A stretch of DNA of 64,000 nt from the NCBI RefSeq assembly GCF_958439165.1, contig NZ_OY288136.1, positions 1 to 64,000 on the forward strand. Direction: 5' to 3'. The notes below the pieces were generated by a model. It had not been told where the DNA came from and searched no databases. It worked only from the letters and a program-made list of their open reading frames with translations. Source of the stretch: an uncultured Hydrogenophaga sp. (lineage in GTDB: Bacteria; Pseudomonadota; Gammaproteobacteria; Burkholderiales; Burkholderiaceae_C). The position numbers and the translations under genes were made by a program. Below, piece by piece: positions 8,857 to 17,436 of this stretch (position 1 is its first letter; each line of letters starts with the position of its first letter).

Positions 8857-9933
8857 TCAATGCGGGAACGGCCAGAGTCGCAGCTTCTGCTTCGCCGTGC
8901 TCCACAGCTTGGCCAGACCGTGCGGCTCGACGATCAGGAACCACACGATCAGCGCACCGAAGATCATGAATTCGGTGTGCGAGATGGCGGCAGTGGAGAT
9001 GGTCACGCCCACCAGGTTGCCCAGCGCGGGCAGGAACTGGTTGAGGAAGATGGGCAGCACCACGATGAAGGCCGCGCCGAAGAAGCTGCCCATGATGGAA
9101 CCCATGCCGCCGATGATCACCATGAACAGCAGCTGGAACGACCGGTCGATGGAGAAGGCCGCCGGTTCCCAGGAGCCCAGGTGGACGAAGCCCCACAGGC
9201 CGCCGGCCACGCCGATGATGAAGCTGCTCACCGCAAACGCGCTGAGCTTGGCGTACATGGGCCGGATGCCGATGACGGCAGCCGCCACGTCCATGTCGCG
9301 GATGGCCATCCACTCGCGGCCGATGGCCGAGCGGACCAGGTTCTTGGCCAGCAGCGCGAACACCACCACGAAGCCCAGGCAGAACAGGTACTTCTCGTGC
9401 GGGGTGTTGATGGTCCAGCCCATGACCGACAGGTTGGACACCGACACCGAACCCGAGGAGGCATTGTTGGTGAACCAGCCGATGCGCAGGAAGGCCCAGT
9501 CGCAGAAGAACTGTGCGGCCAGCGTGGCCACCGCCAGGTAGAGGCCCTTGACCCGCAGGCTGGGGATGCCGAAGAACATGCCCACCAGCGTGGCGAAGAA
9601 GCCGCCGGACAGCAGTGCCACGATCAGCGGCATGCCTTCGATCCGCACGAAGGTGTTGTAGGCCATGTAGGCGCCCACCGCCATGAAGGCGCCCGAGCCC
9701 AGCGAGATCTGGCCGCAGTAGCCCACCAGGATGTTCACCCCGATGGCGGCCAGCGACAGGATCAGGAACGGGATCAGGATGGCCCTGAACATGTACTCGT
9801 CCACCAGCAGCGGGATGCCGACGAAGGCGAAGGCGATCAGGGCCAGGATGACCCAGCGGTCCTGCGCGATCGGGAAGATCTGCTGGTCGGTGCGGTAGGA
9901 GGTCTTGAACTGACCGTTTTCTCTGTAGAACAT
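8857..9933 (-). CDS. livM: LivM-type ABC transporter permease
   Basis: A 358-residue polytopic inner-membrane permease with many hydrophobic helices and the family signature of LivM: NILVGYCGQISLGSGAFMAVGAY near residue 70, and the cytoplasmic coupling region EWMAIRDMDVAAAVIGI. It would form the translocation channel together with LivH, encoded 12 bp upstream on the same strand. The N-terminal 35 residues are hydrophilic and precede the first helix. It belongs to the operon whose ends encode CoA ligases. Confidence 0.93.
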   Translation of the reverse strand: MFYRENGQFKTSYRTDQQIFPIAQDRWVILALIAFAFVGIPLLVDEYMFRAILIPFLILSLAAIGVNILVGYCGQISLGSGAFMAVGAYMAYNTFVRIEGMPLIVALLSGGFFATLVGMFFGIPSLRVKGLYLAVATLAAQFFCDWAFLRIGWFTNNASSGSVSVSNLSVMGWTINTPHEKYLFCLGFVVVFALLAKNLVRSAIGREWMAIRDMDVAAAVIGIRPMYAKLSAFAVSSFIIGVAGGLWGFVHLGSWEPAAFSIDRSFQLLFMVIIGGMGSIMGSFFGAAFIVVLPIFLNQFLPALGNLVGVTISTAAISHTEFMIFGALIVWFLIVEPHGLAKLWSTAKQKLRLWPFPH

Positions 9934-9945
9934 GTTCTTCTCTCC

Positions 9946-10875
9946 TTACACGCGGTCGATGATCTTTTCGCCGAACAGACCCTGCGGCCGGAACAGCAGG
10001 AACACCAGGGCCAGCACATAGGCGAACCAGATCTCGATGCCGCCGCCCACATACGGGCCGAGATAGACCTCGGAGAGCTTCTCCCCCACGCCGATGATCA
10101 GCCCGCCGATGATGGCGCCCGGCACCGAGGTGAGGCCGCCCAGGATGATCACGGGCAGCGCACGCAGCGCCACGGTGGTCAGCGAGAACTGCACGCCCAG
10201 CTTGGAGCCCCAGATGATGCCGGCCACCAGGGCGGTGATGCCGGCCACGAACCACACGATCACCCAGATGCGGTTGAGCGGGATGCCGATGGATTGCGCG
10301 GCCTGGTGGTCGTCGGCCACGGCGCGCAGGGCGCGACCGGTGGAGGTCTTCTGGAAGAACAGCGAGAGCACGGCCACCAGCAGGGCGGCCACGCAGGCGG
10401 CGTACACGTCTTCCAGGTTGATCAGGATGCCGCCCTCGAACACCGTGTCGAACAGGAAGATCGGGTCCTTGGGCATGCCCACGTCGATCTGGTAGATGTC
10501 GGAGCCGAAGATGGTCTGGCCCAGGCCGTCGAGGAAGTAGGTGATGCCCAGCGTGGCCATGAGCAGCGTCACGCCCTCCTGGTTGACCAGGTGGCGCAGC
10601 ACGAACCGTTCGATGCACCAGGCCAGCACCGCCATGAGGGCCGCTGCCAGCATGAAGGCAATGATGTTGCCCACCAGCTTGTTCTCCAGCCCCAGCCAGC
10701 CGGGCACCCACTCGGAGAAGCGGGCCATGGCCAGTGCGGCGAACAGCACCATGGCGCCCTGCGCAAAGTTGAACACCCCCGAGGCCTTGAAGATGAGCAC
10801 GAAGCCCAGGGCCACCAGGGAATAGAGCATGCCGGCCATCAGGCCGCCGATGAGAGCTTCAAGAAAGAAAGCCAT
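9946..10875 (-). CDS. livH: LivH-type ABC transporter permease
   Basis: A 309-residue inner-membrane permease with the LivH pattern: LIGGLMAGMLYSLVALGFVL at the N-terminus, FKASGVFNFAQGAMVLFAA, and the coupling segment STGRALRAVADDHQAAQSIG. It is the partner of LivM and is encoded between livG (17 bp upstream) and livM (12 bp downstream). The tight spacing supports a single transcript. Confidence 0.93.
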   Translation of the reverse strand: MAFFLEALIGGLMAGMLYSLVALGFVLIFKASGVFNFAQGAMVLFAALAMARFSEWVPGWLGLENKLVGNIIAFMLAAALMAVLAWCIERFVLRHLVNQEGVTLLMATLGITYFLDGLGQTIFGSDIYQIDVGMPKDPIFLFDTVFEGGILINLEDVYAACVAALLVAVLSLFFQKTSTGRALRAVADDHQAAQSIGIPLNRIWVIVWFVAGITALVAGIIWGSKLGVQFSLTTVALRALPVIILGGLTSVPGAIIGGLIIGVGEKLSEVYLGPYVGGGIEIWFAYVLALVFLLFRPQGLFGEKIIDRV

Positions 10876-10892
10876 GTCGTGGTCCTCCGGCT

Positions 10893-11690
10893 TCAGTGGG
10901 AAGTGCCGAGGTAGGCGCTGATGACCTCCTCGTTGCTGCGCACCTGTTCGGGGGTGCCGTCGCCGATCTTCTTGCCGTAGTCCAGCACCACGACCCGGTC
11001 GGAGATGTCCATGACCACGCCCATGTCGTGCTCGATCAGCACGATGGTGGTGCCGAACTCGTCGTTCACGTCCAGGATGAAGCGGCTCATGTCCTGCTTC
11101 TCTTCCAGGTTCATGCCGGCCATGGGCTCGTCGAGCAGCAGCACCTCGGGCTCCATGGCCAGGGCGCGGCCCAGGTCGACCCGTTTCTGCAGGCCGTAGG
11201 GCAGGGTGCCCACCGGGGTCTTGCGGAAGGCCTGGATCTCCAGGAAGTCGATGATGCGTTCGACGAAGGCCCGGTGCTCTTCCTCTTCCTTCTGCGCGCC
11301 ACCGATGCCGAAGGGGTTGCGGAACGCCTGGGCCAGCAGGCCGCTCTTCACCCGCAGGTTGCGCCCGCTCATCAGGTTGTCGATCACGCTCATGCCCTTG
11401 AACAGCGCCAGGTTCTGGAAGGTTCGGGCAATGCCCATCTCTGCCACCTGGCGGCTGTTCATGTGCTTGAACGTCTGACCCCGGAAGGTGATGGAGCCTT
11501 CCTGCGGCGTGTAGACCCCGTTGATGCAGTTGAGCATGGAGCTCTTGCCGGCACCGTTGGGTCCGATGATGGCCCGCACCTCGTGCTCGCGCACGTTGAA
11601 GCTGATGTCGGTCAGCGCCTTGACGCCGCCGAACCGCAGGCTGATGTTCTTGACGTCCAGGATGACGTCGCCGATCTTTTTCTGGCTCAT
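10893..11690 (-). CDS. livG: LivG-type ABC transporter ATP-binding protein
   Basis: A 265-residue ATPase with Walker A GPNGAGKSSML, a Q-loop at ARTFQNLALF, a degenerate signature region LPYGLQKRVDLGRALAM, Walker B VLLLDEPMAGMN and switch His in VLIEHDMGVVMDISD. These are normal LivG features, including LPYGxQ in place of LSGGQ. It pairs with LivF, encoded at the other end of the transporter genes. It starts 7 bp after the acyl-CoA synthetase gene, so translation is probably coupled. Confidence 0.93.
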   Translation of the reverse strand: MSQKKIGDVILDVKNISLRFGGVKALTDISFNVREHEVRAIIGPNGAGKSSMLNCINGVYTPQEGSITFRGQTFKHMNSRQVAEMGIARTFQNLALFKGMSVIDNLMSGRNLRVKSGLLAQAFRNPFGIGGAQKEEEEHRAFVERIIDFLEIQAFRKTPVGTLPYGLQKRVDLGRALAMEPEVLLLDEPMAGMNLEEKQDMSRFILDVNDEFGTTIVLIEHDMGVVMDISDRVVVLDYGKKIGDGTPEQVRSNEEVISAYLGTSH

Positions 11691-11697
11691 GGGGTGT

Positions 11698-13644
11698 TCA
11701 GGCTGCAGCCTTGACGGGGGCGAAGGTCTTGGCGTCGGCGATCTTCAGCGTGGCGCTCACGCTGCCGGTGCGGCCGTCCTCGAACTTCACCTGGGTTTCG
11801 ATGTACTGCTCGGTGCGGCCGGCATACAGCGCCTGCACCAGCGCGGCGTAGCGGTCGCCGATGAAGCCGCGGCGGACCTTGTTGGTGCGGGTGAGCTCGC
11901 CGTCGTCGGCGTCGAGCTCCTTGTGCAGCACCAGGAAGCGGCTGATCTGGCTGCCGGCCAGCAGCGCGTCGCGCGACAGGTCGGCATTGACCTTCTCCAC
12001 GCAGTCGCGGATGAGTTCGTAGACCTCGGTCTTCTGGGCCAGGTCGGTGTAGCCGGCGTAGCTCAGGTTGCGCCGCTCGGCCCAGTTGCCCACGGCATCG
12101 AAGTCGATGTTCACCATCACGCAGACCTTCTCGCGCTTGTCGCCGAAGGCCACCACTTCCTTGATGAACGAGAAGAACTTCAGTTTGTTCTCCACGTACT
12201 TGGGCGCGAACATGGCGCCGTCGAAGGTGCCACCCATGAGGCGGCCGACGTCCTTCACCCGGTCGATGATCTTGAGGTGGCCCGAGGCATCGATGAAGCC
12301 GGCGTCGCTGGTGTGGTACCAGCCGTCGGCGGTGAGCACTTCCTCGGTCGCCTTCGGGTTCTTGTAGTAGCCCTTGAGCAGGCCGGGCGACTTCACCAGG
12401 ATCTCGCCGGTCTCGGACAGCTTGATCTCCACGCCCTCGCAGGGCACGCCCACGGTGTCGGCGCGCGCCTCGTTGTCGGGCTGCAGGCAGACGAACACGG
12501 CGGTCTCTGTGGAGCCGTAGAGCTGCTTGAGGTTGATGCCGATGGAGCGGTAGAAGCTGAACAGGTCCGGGCCGATGGCCTCGCCGGCGGTGTAGGCCAC
12601 CCGCACCCGGCTCATGCCCAGGTTGTTGCGCAGCGGGCCATAGACCAGCCAGTCGCCCAGGCGGTAGTTCAGCCGGTCGGCCAGGCCCACGCTCTTGCCG
12701 TCCATGAGGGCCGGGCCGACGCGCCGGGCCACGTCCATGAAGTGGTGGAACAGCCGGCGCTTGAGGCTGCCGGCATCTTCCATGCGGATCATCACGCTGG
12801 TCAGCAGGCCCTCGAACACCCGGGGTGGTGCGAAGTAGTAGGTGGGGCCCACTTCCTTCATGTCGATGGTCACCGTGCCGCCGGATTCCGGGCAGTTCAC
12901 CACATAGCCGGCCACCAGCCACTGGGCGTAACTGAAGATGTTCTGGCCGATCCAGGCCGGCGGCATGTAGGCCAGCACCTCGTCGGCCGGGGTCAGGCGG
13001 TCGAAGCGGGCGCCGACGTCGGCGCGGTCGATCAGCGTGCGGTGGGTGTGCACCACGCCCTTGGGCTGGCCGGTGGTGCCGCTGGTGAAGAACATGGCGG
13101 CCACGTCGTCGGGCTGGCCCTGCTCCACCTCCTGCTGGTAACGCCCCGGGTGTTCGGCGGCATGCGCCTGGCCGGCCGCCACCAGGGCATCCAGGCTTTG
13201 CAGGCCGGGTTCGTCGTAGTTGCGCAGGCCACGCGGGTCGTCGAAGTAGATCTGCGCCAGCTGCGGGCACTGCTCGCGGATCTCCAGCATCTTGTCGACC
13301 TGCTCCTGGTCTTCCACCACCACGAACCGCACCTCGGCGTTGTTGATGGGGAAGACGCATTCGGCGCCCACGGCGTCCTGGTAGAGCGGCACCGGAATGG
13401 CGCCCAGCGACTGGGCGGCCAGCATCGACGCATAGAGCCGCGGACGGTTGGCGCCGATCACCACCAGGTGCTCGCCGCGCTGCAGCCCGGCCTGGTGCAG
13501 GCCGCAGGCCAGTGCCTCGACCAGTTTCGCCAGTTCGGTCCAGGTGGTGGTCTGCCAGATGCCGTAGGCCTTCTCGCGCAGGGCCGGCGCGTCGGGGCGC
13601 TGGCGGGCGTGTTCCAGCATGAGCCGGGGGAAGGTGGTCTGCAT
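11698..13644 (-). CDS. AMP-binding acyl-CoA synthetase (long-chain/aromatic type)
   Basis: A 648-residue adenylate-forming ligase of the FadD15/long-chain acyl-CoA synthetase group. It shows the ATP-binding loop FFTSGTTGQPKGVVHTH (near residue 190), the adenine/acyl motif QLYGSTETAVF (near 370), and the hinge WYHTSDAGFIDASGHLKIIDR followed by the catalytic-lysine region. It is the first gene of the minus-strand transporter operon and has a strong AGGAGACGAAC ribosome-binding site. It would trap the imported acid as its CoA ester. A Crp/Fnr-type regulator gene is transcribed divergently, with a palindrome in between. The substrate is unknown. Confidence 0.9.
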   Translation of the reverse strand: MQTTFPRLMLEHARQRPDAPALREKAYGIWQTTTWTELAKLVEALACGLHQAGLQRGEHLVVIGANRPRLYASMLAAQSLGAIPVPLYQDAVGAECVFPINNAEVRFVVVEDQEQVDKMLEIREQCPQLAQIYFDDPRGLRNYDEPGLQSLDALVAAGQAHAAEHPGRYQQEVEQGQPDDVAAMFFTSGTTGQPKGVVHTHRTLIDRADVGARFDRLTPADEVLAYMPPAWIGQNIFSYAQWLVAGYVVNCPESGGTVTIDMKEVGPTYYFAPPRVFEGLLTSVMIRMEDAGSLKRRLFHHFMDVARRVGPALMDGKSVGLADRLNYRLGDWLVYGPLRNNLGMSRVRVAYTAGEAIGPDLFSFYRSIGINLKQLYGSTETAVFVCLQPDNEARADTVGVPCEGVEIKLSETGEILVKSPGLLKGYYKNPKATEEVLTADGWYHTSDAGFIDASGHLKIIDRVKDVGRLMGGTFDGAMFAPKYVENKLKFFSFIKEVVAFGDKREKVCVMVNIDFDAVGNWAERRNLSYAGYTDLAQKTEVYELIRDCVEKVNADLSRDALLAGSQISRFLVLHKELDADDGELTRTNKVRRGFIGDRYAALVQALYAGRTEQYIETQVKFEDGRTGSVSATLKIADAKTFAPVKAAA

Positions 13645-13729
13645 GTTCGTCTCCTGTGGCCGGAATACGCCGGCGCTTCATCCGTCCCTGAGGGGACATG
13701 GATCGCATCGTAGGAGCGGGTTTGACGTT

Positions 13730-13750
13730 TTGTTGTCGGTCCGACGACAA
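13730..13750. promoter_or_regulatory. 21-bp palindrome in the divergent promoter region (candidate Crp/Fnr-family operator)
   Basis: Arms TTGTTGTCGG (13730-13739) and CCGACGACAA (13741-13750) pair at 9 of 10 positions around a single central T. It lies between the divergent acyl-CoA synthetase and Crp/Fnr-type genes, 43 bp before the regulator ATG and 85 bp before the synthetase ATG. The sequence differs from the Crp (TGTGA-N6-TCACA) and Fnr (TTGAT-N4-ATCAA) consensus. Binding by the adjacent regulator is inferred from position. Confidence 0.6.
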
Positions 13751-13793
13751 TCTCGGGTCTACCCTGCCTGGGACTTTCCCTAGAACGATCGAC

Positions 13794-14537
13794 ATGACCG
13801 TCTTCACCGCCCGTCGCTCGGCCGCCGTGCTGCGCGACAGTGCCCGCAAGCCCACACCCGAGGAGCTGCGCGAGGTTCCCTGGCTTGATCGCCTCACCGA
13901 CGCCGAACGGGAACGCGCCCTGGAGGCCCTGGTGGTCGGCGAGGCCGAGCCGGGCGATTACATCTGCCGCATCGGCCGCCCGGTCACTTACTGGTTCGGC
14001 CTGGTGGACGGCCTGCTCAAGATGAGCAACGACGAATCCCAGGGCCCGGCCATCACCTTCACCGGCGTGGCCCCGGGCGGCTGGTTCGGGGAAGGTACGG
14101 TGCTCAAGCACGAGCAGTACCGCTACAACATCCAGGCCCTGCGCCGCAGCCGGGTGGCCGGTCTGCCGGTGGCCACCTTCGACTGGCTGGTCGACCATTC
14201 GCTGGGCTTCAACCGCTTCGTGATGCTGCAGCTCAACGAGCGGCTGGGCCAGTTCATCGCGGCCCGCGAGATCGACCGTCTGAACAGCCCCGATCTGCGC
14301 GTGGCCCGCAACCTGGCCGCGCTGTTCCACCCGCTGCTCTCGCCCAGCGTGGGCGGTTCGCTGCGCATCACCCAGCAGGAGCTGGCCTACCTGGTGGGCC
14401 TGTCGCGCCAGCGCACGAACGAGGCCCTGTCGACCCTGGAGCGGCTCGGCTGGATCCGGGTGGAATACGGCGGCGTGAAGGTGCTGGACCTGCAGGCCCT
14501 GCGCAGCGGGCAGATCGATGCCCCTTCTCTGGGATGA
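13794..14537 (+). CDS. Crp/Fnr-family transcriptional regulator
   Basis: A 247-residue regulator with an N-terminal cyclic-nucleotide-binding-like beta-roll (about residues 30-140, including PGDYICRIGRPVTYWFGLVDG and APGGWFGEGTVL), a dimer helix, and a C-terminal winged helix with a Crp-type recognition helix (ITQQELAYLVGLSRQRTNEALSTLERLGWI). No Fnr-type N-terminal cysteine cluster is seen, so direct oxygen sensing through an Fe-S cluster is unlikely. The ATG at 13794 is preferred over an upstream in-frame ATG because the latter would run through the palindrome. It is divergent from the acyl-CoA synthetase/Liv operon and probably controls it. Its effector is unknown. Confidence 0.88.
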   Translation: MTVFTARRSAAVLRDSARKPTPEELREVPWLDRLTDAERERALEALVVGEAEPGDYICRIGRPVTYWFGLVDGLLKMSNDESQGPAITFTGVAPGGWFGEGTVLKHEQYRYNIQALRRSRVAGLPVATFDWLVDHSLGFNRFVMLQLNERLGQFIAAREIDRLNSPDLRVARNLAALFHPLLSPSVGGSLRITQQELAYLVGLSRQRTNEALSTLERLGWIRVEYGGVKVLDLQALRSGQIDAPSLG

Positions 14538-14545
14538 TCGGCGCC

Positions 14546-15382
14546 ATGAACCGCCGTCCCCCGCCGTCCCGTCCCGCTCCGCCGCCCGCACCCGTCCGCA
14601 CCGACGGCCTCGTGCGCTTGAACAAGCTGCTGGCCGAGCGCGGCCTGTGCTCCCGCCGCGAGGCCGACGCCTGGATCGAGCAAGGCTGGGTCAAGGTGGA
14701 CGGTGCGCCGGCCGTCATCGGCCAGCCGGTGCGTGCGGATGCCGCCATCGACATCGACCCCCGTGCCCGTCAGCAGCAGGGCAGCCAGGTGACGGTCATC
14801 CTGCACAAGCCGGTGGGCTATGTGAGCGGCCAGCCGGAAGACGGGCATGAAGCCGCCGTGACCCTGGTGCAGGCCCGCAACCGGTGGCGCGACGACGGCA
14901 GCCCGCGCCGGTTCGACCCTGCCCAGCTGCGCGGCCTGGCCCCGGCCGGCCGGCTCGACATCGACTCCACCGGCATCCTGGTGCTGACCCAGGACGGTCG
15001 CGTGGCCCGCCAGCTCATCGGCGAGGACAGCGGCATCCAGAAGGAATACCTGGTGCGGGTGCAGTGGGCGCCCAACGGCCCGCAGGGCGTCGGCGTGGTG
15101 GCGCAGGACGTGCAGTCGGTGCTGCCGCGCGACCGCCTGGCCTTGCTGCGCCACGGCCTGAGCCTGGACGGCCAGCGCCTCAAGCCGGCCGAGGTGACCT
15201 GGCAGAACCCCGAGCAGCTGCGTTTCGTGCTGACCGAAGGCAAGAAGCGCCAGATCCGCCGCATGTGCGAGGCCGTGGGGCTGCACGTGGTGGGCCTGAA
15301 GCGGGTGCGCATCGGCCGGGTGGTGCTGGGCCAGCTGCCGGTGGGGCAGTGGCGCTACCTCGGGCCCGACGAGCGCTTCTGA
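14546..15382 (+). CDS. RsuA/RluB/RluF-family rRNA pseudouridine synthase
   Basis: A 278-residue pseudouridine synthase that isomerises a uridine in ribosomal RNA. It has an N-terminal S4 RNA-binding domain ([25 protein letters not shown]) and a catalytic domain with the conserved Asp in [17 protein letters not shown]. The end motif is [27 protein letters not shown] Pro-rich stretch of about 15 residues precedes S4. The alternative start at 14534 overlaps the stop of the upstream regulator as ATGA and would add four residues, so coupling with that gene is possible. The subfamily (RluF, RluB or RsuA) cannot be fixed by eye. Confidence 0.9.
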   Translation: MNRRPPPSRPAPPPAPVRTDGLVRLNKLLAERGLCSRREADAWIEQGWVKVDGAPAVIGQPVRADAAIDIDPRARQQQGSQVTVILHKPVGYVSGQPEDGHEAAVTLVQARNRWRDDGSPRRFDPAQLRGLAPAGRLDIDSTGILVLTQDGRVARQLIGEDSGIQKEYLVRVQWAPNGPQGVGVVAQDVQSVLPRDRLALLRHGLSLDGQRLKPAEVTWQNPEQLRFVLTEGKKRQIRRMCEAVGLHVVGLKRVRIGRVVLGQLPVGQWRYLGPDERF

Positions 15383-15483
15383 GCCGGCGTTCAGCCCCCC
15401 CTCTTGAAACCCCGGTCGGCCGACCCCACTTCCCGGCCGGTTTCATTTTTCCGGACCCACCGATCTCCATCGACCTGTCGACC

Positions 15484-17370
15484 ATGAGCAAACAGACCCA
15501 TTCCTTCCAGGCCGAAGTGGCCCAGCTGCTGCACCTCGTCACCCATTCGCTGTACTCCAACCCGGACATCTTCCTGCGCGAGCTGGTGTCCAACGCCTCG
15601 GACGCCTGCGACAAGCTGCGCTTCGAGTCGCTGGCCGATGCCGCCCTGCTCGAAGATGCGCCCGAACTGCAGGTGCAGGTGGCCTTCGACCGCGAAGCCC
15701 GCACCATCACCATCACCGACAACGGCATCGGCATGAGCGCGCAGGAGGCCATCGACCACCTGGGCACCATTGCCAAGAGCGGCACCCGCGACTTCATGAG
15801 CAAGCTCTCGGGCGACCAGAAGTCCCAGGCTTCGGAAACCGGCCAGCTCATCGGCCAGTTCGGCGTCGGCTTCTACTCCGGCTTCATCGTGGCCGACCGC
15901 ATCGTGGTGGAAAGCCGCCGCGCCGGCCTGAGCCCGGCCGAGGGCGTGCGCTGGACCAGCGGCGGCAGCGGCGACTTCGAGGTCGAGGCCATCGAGCGCG
16001 CCGCGCGCGGCACCAGCGTCATCCTGCACCTGCGCGAGGACAAGAGCGAATACCTCAACCACTGGAAGCTCAAGTCCATCATCGGCAAATACTCCGACCA
16101 CATCAGCCTGCCGGTGCGCATGCAGAAGGAGGAGTGGGACAGCGAGAAGAGCGAGTACGTGCTCAAGGACGAGTGGGAGACCGTGAACTCGGCCAACGCG
16201 CTGTGGAGCCGCCCCAGGAAGGACATCAGCGACGAGCAGTACATCGAGTTCTACAAGGCCATCGGCCATGACGCCGAGGCCCCGCTGGCCTGGAGCCACA
16301 ACCGGGTCGAAGGCAGCACCGAATACACGCAGCTGCTGTACATCCCGGCCAAGGCCCCGCAGGACCTCTGGAACCGCGACCGCAAGGCCGGCATCAAGCT
16401 CTATGTGAAGCGCGTCTTCATCATGGACGAGGCCGAGAGCCTCATGCCCGCCTACCTGCGCTGGGTCAAGGGCGTGGTGGACTCCAGCGACCTGCCGCTC
16501 AACGTCAGCCGCGAACTCCTGCAGGAAAGCCGCGACGTCAAGGCCATCCGCGAGGGCAACACCCGCCGCGTGCTCTCGCTGCTGGACGACATCGCCAAGG
16601 ACGCCGACAAGTACGCCGGCTTCCACCGCGAGTTCGGCGCCGTGCTCAAGGAAGGCCTGGGCGAGGACTTCGCCAACCGCGAGAAGATCTCCAAGCTGCT
16701 GCGCTTTGCCAGCACATCCCCGGACGTCGCCCAGGAAGGCATCACCTCGCTGGTCGACTACAAGGCCCGCATGAAGGAAGGCCAGAAGGCCATCTACTAC
16801 ATCACCGCCGACAGCCAGGCCGCTGCCCGCCACAGCCCGCAGCTGGAGGTGTTCCGCAAAAAGGGCATCGAGGTGCTGCTCATGACCGACCGGGTGGACG
16901 AATGGGCGCTGTCCTTCCTGCCGGAGTTCGACGGCACCCCGCTGCAAAGCGTGGCCAAGGGCGCGGTCGACCTGGGCGACCTGCAGGACGAGGCCGAGAA
17001 GAAAGCCGCCGAGGAAGCCGCCGAGAGCTTCAAGCCGGTGCTGGAGAAGCTGCGCGAAAGCCTGAAGGACAAGGCCCGCGACGTGCGCGTCACCTCCCGC
17101 CTGGTCGATTCACCGGCCTGCCTGGTGGTGGACGACGGCGATTACTCCACCCAGCTGGCCCGCCTGCTCAAGCAGGCCGGCCAACAGGCACCCGACACCA
17201 AACCCATCCTGGAAGTGAACGCCGGCCATGCCCTGGTGAAGAAGCTCGACGGCTCCGCCCACTTCGATGATCTGGCCCACATCCTGTTCGATCAGGCTCT
17301 GCTGGCCGAAGGCGGCCTGCCGGAAGATCCGGCGGGGTATGTGAGGCGGGTGAACGCGTTGCTGGTGTGA
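15484..17370 (+). CDS. htpG: Molecular chaperone HtpG (Hsp90 family)
   Basis: A 628-residue cytoplasmic Hsp90 homologue, the usual size. The N-terminal GHKL ATPase domain shows [20 protein letters not shown] (ATP-site Asn/Asp), TITDNGIGM and [13 protein letters not shown]. The middle domain has [20 protein letters not shown], and the C-terminal dimerisation domain ends in RRVNALLV. The ATG at 15484 matches the family N-terminus ([12 protein letters not shown]); the open frame upstream overlaps the pseudouridine synthase gene and is not coding. It sits 101 bp after that gene and probably has its own promoter. No sigma-32 promoter could be assigned with confidence. Confidence 0.97.
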   Translation: MSKQTHSFQAEVAQLLHLVTHSLYSNPDIFLRELVSNASDACDKLRFESLADAALLEDAPELQVQVAFDREARTITITDNGIGMSAQEAIDHLGTIAKSGTRDFMSKLSGDQKSQASETGQLIGQFGVGFYSGFIVADRIVVESRRAGLSPAEGVRWTSGGSGDFEVEAIERAARGTSVILHLREDKSEYLNHWKLKSIIGKYSDHISLPVRMQKEEWDSEKSEYVLKDEWETVNSANALWSRPRKDISDEQYIEFYKAIGHDAEAPLAWSHNRVEGSTEYTQLLYIPAKAPQDLWNRDRKAGIKLYVKRVFIMDEAESLMPAYLRWVKGVVDSSDLPLNVSRELLQESRDVKAIREGNTRRVLSLLDDIAKDADKYAGFHREFGAVLKEGLGEDFANREKISKLLRFASTSPDVAQEGITSLVDYKARMKEGQKAIYYITADSQAAARHSPQLEVFRKKGIEVLLMTDRVDEWALSFLPEFDGTPLQSVAKGAVDLGDLQDEAEKKAAEEAAESFKPVLEKLRESLKDKARDVRVTSRLVDSPACLVVDDGDYSTQLARLLKQAGQQAPDTKPILEVNAGHALVKKLDGSAHFDDLAHILFDQALLAEGGLPEDPAGYVRRVNALLV

Positions 17371-17378
17371 GGGCTGCA

Positions 17379-17409
17379 CCGCTAGCGCCTGTTTTCGCAG
17401 GTCTAGCGG
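17379..17409 (+). terminator. Hairpin 3' of htpG, possible terminator
   Basis: CCGCTAG (17379-17385) pairs with CTAGCGG (17403-17409), with an inner CCTG/CAGG stem around TTTTCG. Only three T residues follow, so it is a weak Rho-independent terminator at best. It lies between convergent genes. Confidence 0.4.
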
Positions 17410-17436
17410 TTTGCGCCTTCGGTAGTTGCCCGGAGA

